Source of the DNA: Bolinopsis microptera
Lineage: Eukaryota; Ctenophora; Tentaculata; Lobata; Bolinopsidae
Assembly: GCF_026151205.1 (NCBI RefSeq)
Contig: NC_087081.1
Location: 8,613,246-8,677,245 of the forward strand
Direction of reading: 5' to 3'
DNA: 64,000 nucleotides
Part shown: one piece after another, positions 62,401 to 64,000 of the stretch
How positions within the stretch are numbered: the first letter of the stretch is position 1
How the letters are laid out: every line of letters begins with the position of its first letter
The notes under the pieces: generated by a model
Told to the model about the DNA's origin: nothing
Seen by the model: only the letters and a program-made list of their open reading frames with translations
Databases searched by the model: none
Position numbers and translations under genes: made by a program

Positions 62401-63588
62401 GATTATTGTTTCTGATAATATTTTCTTTACGTAACAGGGGGAGTACCAGTGCAGAACTCAGAGTAAACTATCCAACGTACAGGGATCAGCCAACGTTTTT
62501 ATGCGAGGTTAATCGCATTTTTTATCGCACTTTAGCTGTCTGACTGCATTTATTAACTGTCCTATTAAATTAAATAGTTGCTGCAAATTCTTCTAAACTT
62601 ACAATATTAGAATCGTGATTGGTGACTACAGTTCTTTTGTAATCTTATTCGGACAAAAGTCGCGTGTTACCTAGCACTGTCAACCTCCGGTTAAAGGTCG
62701 CCCTGGCAACCAACCCCCTAACTCCTCAGACATACCACAACTAAAGAACACCACATCACGGGCAGTGTTGGTCCAGCAGGGAGGGCAGGCTAGGTTCAGT
62801 GTGGATATTACTCTACTTTCTCCTCGAAAATCATCGGAATTTTCCATATCCTGGTCTAGAGACGGTGAGTGGTTTTTGTTCGTTTGTTTGTGTGTTTGTT
62901 CGTATGTGTATGTTCGTATTATTGTACGTTTGTTTGCACTGAATTAAGGGCATGACGACCGTTTATATTTGCTTGCGTCTTTAAAACTACCCCTTGTAAG
63001 TGTAGTGATGGGTGGTAGTAACTTTAGTAACATATAACTTTACTAAATACTTAATTAATAGTCAATACAGATAACTAAGGAGTAGGCTGTATAGTGTAGA
63101 TAGAGGATGAGTACAGCTGTTATCATTATGTTGAGCGATTGTACCAAACTAGCTTATTACAGTTAATCAGAGTTAAAAATACTGCAGAATACGTTAATTT
63201 ATAAAATTCTGCTCTCCAGACTCACCAGCCTTTCCATGATAGTAAAATGAACAATGATATTGATGAAATGAACAATGATATTGATAAAATGAACAATGAT
63301 ATTGACTATATCAGCCATTAAATCAGCAACATCTGCTCCCTGGCCCCTTACTTACATATCGATTATGAAACTAACATCACACCATATTTGAGATTATATA
63401 CGTTTAATAACGTACCAAAACCTCTGTATGTGTACACACCTGCTTACTAATTAGCAAACAGTAATGTCACGTGACGTTTCACGTGATGTTAAGGGTGTTT
63501 ATCATCACATACTGCACATCTGTTATATCTGTTAGCTAACAGATATTTGGGATTACCATCGACCATGTTAAAATTGTGGTGCCACCTG
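41454..63588 (+). CDS. Immunoglobulin-superfamily protein, signal peptide and at least 5 Ig domains, continues past the window
   Basis: Exons: 41454-41499, 41613-41749, 41854-41924, 42323-42426, 42719-42802, 44055-44145, 44450-44580, 44804-44885, 45251-45341, 45573-45660, 46018-46133, 46356-46448, 62438-62507, 62730-62864, then tentative 63163-63192 and 63543-63588. Every junction up to 62864 is phase-compatible. After a signal peptide (MMMLLILIPWLCNFA) each domain starts and ends in phase 1, as in exon-shuffled Ig modules. Domain 1 has FSWTK and EDEGEYSVTV; domain 2 VKWTRED and SDSGTYVVEV; domain 3 ITWFKD and EDSGVYTCIAS; domain 4 IYCRVT, LKWYLND and GEYQCRT; domain 5 begins GGQARFSVDI and FSISWSRDG. 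Domains 1, 2 and apparently 5 lack both disulfide cysteines, and domain 3 has only the F-strand one. It is probably a cell-surface or secreted recognition or adhesion protein. The transmembrane or C-terminal part is not visible. Confidence 0.85.
41613..41924 (+). CDS. IgSF gene, exons 2-3 (Ig domain 1, strands A-E)
   Basis: Exon 41613-41749 (phase 1 to 0) encodes EEVVALREGQTVTLSATL and ends at the core Trp (FSWTK). Exon 41854-41924 (phase 0 to 2) encodes PSDAQFIFTGTSSQLIIN. The B-strand position where Cys is expected reads Ala (VTLSATL). Confidence 0.82.
42323..42426 (+). CDS. IgSF gene, exon 4 (Ig domain 1, strands F-G)
   Basis: Phase 2 to 1, 34 codons. RVKIEDEGEYSVTVRGRR is the D-x-G-x-Y F-strand motif with Val where the second disulfide Cys normally sits. 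The final base joins domain 2 in phase 1. Confidence 0.85.
42719..42802 (+). CDS. IgSF gene, exon 5 (Ig domain 2, strands A-B)
   Basis: Phase 1 to 1, 27 codons. It encodes IKIEPEFPVKSVICCGAVV then TLSVTIN. The CC pair lies before the B-strand, not at the canonical Cys position (TLSVTI). Confidence 0.75.
43831..43912. mobile_element. Hairpin MITE-like sequence
   Basis: AGACCCCAGCTAGAC...CATGTAAC pairs with GTTACATGCCGTCTAGCGGGGTCT. It lies in the intron between IgSF exons 5 and 6. Confidence 0.5.
44055..44145 (+). CDS. IgSF gene, exon 6 (Ig domain 2, core Trp)
   Basis: Phase 1 to 2, 29 codons. It encodes PGDVEPGDVKWTREDSNW. The Trp of VKWTRED is the core C-strand Trp. It sits about 1.25 kb after exon 5. 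Confidence 0.78.
44450..44580 (+). CDS. IgSF gene, exon 7 (Ig domain 2, strands E-G)
   Basis: Phase 2 to 1, 43 codons. It has LELIISDIRESDSGTYVVEV followed by SAAILLLVR. The position after the tyrosine corner is Val-Val, so the F-strand Cys is absent. Confidence 0.85.
44804..44885 (+). CDS. IgSF gene, exon 8 (Ig domain 3, strands A-B)
   Basis: Phase 1 to 2, 26 codons. It encodes EVLVERSVGQSVYLQLTFNP. The B-strand reads VYLQLTF without Cys. The donor GTTAGT was chosen because it alone gives the phase needed by exon 9. Confidence 0.7.
45030..45205. repeat. AT-rich TTATTAAG repeat
   Basis: Many copies of AAGTTATT/TTATTAAG with occasional ACTTA variants, in the intron between IgSF exons 8 and 9. 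Confidence 0.85.
45251..45341 (+). CDS. IgSF gene, exon 9 (Ig domain 3, core Trp)
   Basis: Phase 2 to 0, 30 codons. It encodes VDLEAITWFKDNKKIVDNL and ends TQLQINN. The donor is GTTAGA. Confidence 0.8.
45573..45660 (+). CDS. IgSF gene, exon 10 (Ig domain 3, strands F-G)
   Basis: Phase 0 to 1, 29 codons. VKVEDSGVYTCIASNSVGTG is a textbook I-set F-strand and G-strand with the Cys present. Joined to exon 9 it reads INNVKVEDSG without interruption. Confidence 0.88.
46018..46133 (+). CDS. IgSF gene, exon 11 (Ig domain 4, strands A-C)
   Basis: Phase 1 to 0, 38 codons. It encodes HVTPGDKMQIYCRVTQ and ATLKWYLNDM. B-strand Cys and core Trp are both present. Confidence 0.85.
46356..46448 (+). CDS. 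IgSF gene, exon 12 (Ig domain 4, strands D-E)
   Basis: Phase 0 to 0, 31 codons. It encodes VKVYGSNPSYILILNFLPKH. The acceptor is CTGCCAG and the donor GTATAA. The next exon lies about 16 kb away. Confidence 0.75.
46533..46713. mobile_element. Foldback element with internal CGAGGCGCAGCCGAG palindromes
   Basis: The outer arms CTAATCTAACTGCGTATAAT and the inverse of ATTATACATGCAGTTAGATT pair. Inside are three copies of GCACGAGGCGCAGCCGAGTG-type palindrome, each flanked by pairing AT-rich bases. Related GCACGG/TGCGATT motifs recur to about 46870. Confidence 0.65.
47834..48784 (-). pseudogene. Non-LTR retrotransposon fragment (reverse transcriptase C-terminal half)
   Basis: The open frame from about 48784 includes EGSFQGDAASGAFFTLYFAG (the QG(D/S)..SP..F region), then EWEYADDGDFADED with the catalytic YADD, then a C-terminal LYEAFVTPVLLYNCNSWA and MFGHILRSDCNSPP block typical of such elements. 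An in-frame stop lies just above 48785, and the endonuclease and N-terminal RT are missing, so it is a 5'-truncated dead copy. The sequence below the stop ends in TAA-like repeats near 47640, perhaps its tail. Different from the element at 35128. Confidence 0.85.
49119..49190. repeat. Imperfect palindrome
   Basis: TGTCCGTTTTTGTCCGTTCG on the left pairs with CGAACGGACAAAAACGGACA on the right. It may be a MITE remnant. Confidence 0.6.
51537..52665. mobile_element. Foldback element with about 100-bp inverted repeats
   Basis: The left end GGGCACTAATACTAGAACAT and the inverse of the right end match with small gaps for about 100 bp, including CTTGGCAGAAT and CAGGGTTCGAGAT. No exact target duplication was found. 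A 92-bp segment in the interior (starting GAGGACATCCAGGTTCCTAT) is tandemly duplicated at about 51630-51815. No transposase frame. Confidence 0.75.
53332..54258. mobile_element. 927-bp foldback element with decamer-repeat ends and 8-bp target duplication
   Basis: The ends GGGGGTGATGCAACGTCAAT are exact inverses. The subterminal regions are arrays of a GACATTAATT decamer. AATATGAA flanks it at 53324-53331 and 54259-54266. The interior is AT-rich and non-coding. Confidence 0.9.
54379..55896. mobile_element. Mariner/Tc1-type transposon with long (about 360-bp) inverted repeats
   Basis: Begins CAGGGTGGCCCATAAGTGAC and ends with its inverse, with TA on each side (54377-54378, 55897-55898). The inverted repeats, 54379-54740 and about 55519-55896, are nearly identical, except for an extra ATTTGCACTCAATTAGTGAT-like stretch near the inner edge of the right copy. 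Confidence 0.9.
54940..55430 (+). pseudogene. Broken mariner-type transposase
   Basis: N-terminal part (MVHYPPFTAEQRLFVYLKKE, a helix-turn-helix start) is followed in another frame by SRTLQRILKQDL and DFQSRIDFANTFLSKQ. Then FEDEIWYSDKA, with the second catalytic Asp region (normally SDE/SDK-A), shifts frame into NGYVNSQNAIHWG and EKVTIW. At least two frameshifts and loss of the C-terminal catalytic third leave it inactive. Confidence 0.8.
56393..56546 (-). repeat. Dispersed repeat, inverted copy of 22424-22585
   Basis: The sequence includes GTGACGTCATAGTCACGTGA, three tandem copies of an ATAATCACGTGACCTCAG-type unit and CCCGATCTTGAGGTGACGT. It lies about 340 bp upstream of the MFS start, so it could influence that promoter. 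Confidence 0.7.
56883..57022 (+). CDS. MFS transporter, exon 1
   Basis: Starts with MKNGENDVLVDKDDQQQ and includes helix 1 (MLLICCLLCDFADGTEM). Earlier in-frame Met codons exist from 56694, but this start gives the usual short acidic cytosolic tail. Confidence 0.7.
56883..58438 (+). CDS. Major facilitator superfamily transporter, SV2/SVOP-like, 3 exons, nested gene
   Basis: Exons 56883-57022, 57168-57320 and 57436-58438 join in phase 2 both times to give about 431 residues, normal for a 12-helix MFS protein. Exon 1 has a short acidic N-terminus and CCLLCDFADGTEM at the first helix, like the D-G-x-E motif of SV2/SVOP and related organic-solute carriers. Exons 2-3 give PLAKGFGKRKTIL, the motif-A loop between helices 2 and 3 (G-x-x-x-D/G-x-x-G-R-K type), then LLVARALLGFCCGLRY around helix 4 and DWIGWRKFL after helix 6. 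A charged loop (about GSEDEAEQPE) separates the halves. It is presumably a plasma-membrane or vesicular transporter; the substrate cannot be read from sequence. The exon 1 donor (GTGTAA) and exon 2 acceptor (AAG) are less certain than the rest. The whole gene lies in an IgSF intron on the same strand. Confidence 0.85.
57168..57320 (+). CDS. MFS transporter, exon 2
   Basis: Fifty codons from MITIFPHVSGML to AGPLAK, with one split codon at each end. It covers the first loop and helix 2. Confidence 0.75.
57436..58438 (+). CDS. MFS transporter, exon 3
   Basis: Encodes helices 3-12. The acceptor is TGTGTCTCAG. The frame starts at the GFGKRKTIL loop and runs to TAG at 58436. Confidence 0.88.
60093..60365 (-). 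CDS. Frame with signal-peptide-like start, downstream of integrase
   Basis: 90 codons starting MLSFRTLLIGIIGSLLSTRL with a likely cleavage after AQG. Its place after pol is where some LTR elements carry an envelope-like gene, but it is short, has no transmembrane anchor and matches nothing I know. It could equally be a chance frame. Confidence 0.3.
   Translation of the reverse strand: MLSFRTLLIGIIGSLLSTRLAQGCFSDGNLETFEFSLTSLFACQGRFRDSDTSLTLSNDIDSTPKTLQLGAKGEVLEGFGRIVKKFNAQG
60526..60831 (-). CDS. Small retroelement frame overlapping the integrase end
   Basis: 101 codons, ATG overlapping the end of the integrase frame by 11 bp. Ser/Arg/Glu-rich, no recognised domain. Position and strand suggest it belongs to the element. 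Confidence 0.4.
   Translation of the reverse strand: MIIDNSAEFFTPARERSATRRSSSPVDSEGTIGPNSSRSCDTEEHDIDTTGWLSTVDLGRQSPPREERRYNTRRPEERRQPDRLGYEKVSLVKDLLKFLNQ
60821..61996 (-). CDS. Gypsy-type integrase (retroelement pol 3' part)
   Basis: 391-residue open frame. The catalytic DDE core is seen as ITDCWSNYVV (first Asp), FMMADNHPGFRAHYF (second Asp) and STGRVERANRRLN (Glu). The C-terminal FGPRWVGPYKISKKINDHLY and FNIGKLKRYVRN form the GPY/SH3-like module common in Ty3/Gypsy integrases. The N-terminal zinc-binding part is missing. A Ser/Asp-rich tail follows. It inserts the element's cDNA into chromosomes. Confidence 0.85.
   Translation of the reverse strand: MVLQSTPRGYKHILTITDCWSNYVVAIPTKTQTAKESVSMIRRFWIDRFGQPRFMMADNHPGFRAHYFETIAQALDCKYIHGQPYVSRSTGRVERANRRLNINTALRTSLPPGRYWVLWLSRIVFALNLLRNRHTGYSSNRLVFGRELNTPLSLLAENRKDFELEPRKENEFDVEAYELYKNLKFITRKVRVQAERDFCYAQRYHDKHVKGPFFEEGEEAFVLINCPKHKFGPRWVGPYKISKKINDHLYSLDLPDGEKKVFNIGKLKRYVRNKFSEKLETSFTLPKIVSSEAELKTDSSRRDVVYSDSDSEEMDLRIGRAVVVAKRRKIHPKKVRLEKDGSASIYKQPSFSSTPRTVIRPAHLDLNPTDPSFLTVTLLTHNIPSGDSYDN
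62137..62161. repeat. (GA)n microsatellite
   Basis: About 12 GA units near the broken 5' side of the LTR-retroelement. Confidence 0.9.
62438..62507 (+). CDS. IgSF gene, exon 13 (Ig domain 4, strands F-G)
   Basis: Phase 0 to 1, 23 codons. GEYQCRTQSKLSNVQGSANV supplies the missing F-strand (Y-x-C) and G-strand of the domain begun at 46018. Phase and domain completion both support one transcript across the 16-kb gap. Confidence 0.8.
62730..62864 (+). CDS. IgSF gene, exon 14 (Ig domain 5, strands A-C)
   Basis: Phase 1 to 1, 44 codons. It encodes VLVQQGGQARFSVDITLL and EFSISWSRDG, with a good donor (GTGAGT). The B-strand Cys position is occupied by Val (FSVDI). Confidence 0.82.
63163..63192 (+). 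CDS. Possible IgSF exon (LIRVKNTAEY)
   Basis: A 30-bp open stretch between TTACAG and GTTAAT, phase 0 to 0. It encodes LIRVKNTAEY, which resembles an E-F strand ending at the tyrosine corner. A short phase 1-to-0 exon between 62865 and this one would still be needed. Confidence 0.35.
63543..63588 (+). CDS. Possible IgSF exon (G-strand)
   Basis: Phase 0 to 1 between TAACAG and GTGAGT. It encodes IFGITIDHVKIVVPP, like an Ig F/G-strand ending in the usual phase-1 domain border. The gene presumably continues beyond base 64000. Confidence 0.45.
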
Positions 63589-63730
63589 GTGAGTATTATT
63601 ATAGAGGGCACATAATTGCAACTAAATTGAGCATTTACAGTTTAACAAAGTACCCTGTAGCTTAAATTATGTAACATCAACACTTTATAGTGTGTACCTG
63701 ATGACGGATGACCTGATCTCTAGGAAGCTT

Positions 63731-63868
63731 TGTATAGTTTAGATCCGTTACAATATAGTTTAGATCCGTTAGAATATAGTTTAGATCCGTTAGAATATAG
63801 TTTAGATCCGTTACAATATAGTTTAGATCCGTTAGAATATAGTTTAGATCCGTTAGAATATAGTTTAG
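63731..63868. repeat. 21-bp tandem repeat, about 6-7 units
   Basis: The unit is TATAGTTTAGATCCGTTAGA plus one base, with TTACAA/TTAGAA variants. Confidence 0.9.
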
Positions 63869-64000
63869 GTCAGTTGGAAATGTACGGATAAATGGTCCTT
63901 ATGATCAGGTTTTTGTCTTATTCTTCTAAATCCTCTCGATCGGGAAGTTCACTGGCATATTGAATAAGACAGTCAATGAGAGACACACTACTCACATTTC

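Larger units (their letters stand above)
46449..62437 (+). other. 16-kb IgSF intron holding a nested gene and several mobile elements
   Basis: Inferred intron between exons 12 and 13. In order it contains a palindrome-rich foldback element, a reverse transcriptase fragment, foldback elements at 51.5-52.7 and 53.3-54.3 kb, a mariner-type transposon, a complete MFS gene and a truncated LTR-retroelement. I see no coding sequence I can support at 46714-47833, 48785-51536, 52666-53331, 54259-54378, 55897-56390 or 58439-60092, except a weak open stretch at 50871-51104 with no recognisable domain. Confidence 0.7.

Overview
The window is animal (metazoan) genomic DNA, AT-rich and dense in repeats. 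It has spliced genes with canonical GT-AG introns, one intron of about 16 kb, long minisatellites in introns, and many DNA transposon and retroelement remnants. An immunoglobulin-superfamily gene whose domains are all bounded by phase-1 introns points to an animal. The retroelement mix, including a degraded protein type I associate with cnidarian and other early-branching invertebrate genomes, makes a cnidarian or similar invertebrate my best guess; the sequence does not prove it.

Layout. (1) 1-9.7 kb: intergenic DNA with several inverted-repeat elements, including one with 15-base poly-G ends, and two candidate exons of an unidentified gene at 4.1-4.6 kb. (2) 9.7-33.9 kb, minus strand: a gene I assembled from eight phase-compatible exons. 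It encodes an AUR1-type inositolphosphotransferase (PAP2 fold). Its introns hold about 38 copies of a 34-bp repeat, about 17 of a 40-bp repeat, about 61 of a 32-bp repeat and a 5-kb foldback transposon with an exact 8-bp target duplication. (3) 34.1-34.6 kb, minus strand: an intronless SSAT-type GNAT acetyltransferase, 232 bp upstream of the AUR1-like start codon. (4) 35.1-39.0 kb: a young non-LTR retrotransposon with an open 1099-codon endonuclease/reverse transcriptase frame and target duplications. (5) 39-40.7 kb: retroelement debris and foldback elements. (6) 41.4 kb to beyond 63.6 kb, plus strand: a secreted or membrane IgSF protein with a signal peptide and at least five Ig domains, several lacking the canonical cysteines. 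(7) Nested in its 16-kb intron (46.4-62.4 kb): a reverse transcriptase fragment, two foldback elements, a decayed mariner-type transposon, a complete three-exon MFS transporter gene on the same strand, and a truncated LTR-retroelement integrase on the opposite strand.

The host genes have no obvious common pathway. The strongest biology is the AUR1-type sphingolipid-synthase-like gene in an apparent animal, the IgSF receptor with degenerate disulfides, and a set of foldback elements whose terminal inverted repeats are built from short tandem repeats and which leave 8-bp target duplications. Exon boundaries were read by eye from splice signals, phase and domain continuity. No transcript data or database searches were available.
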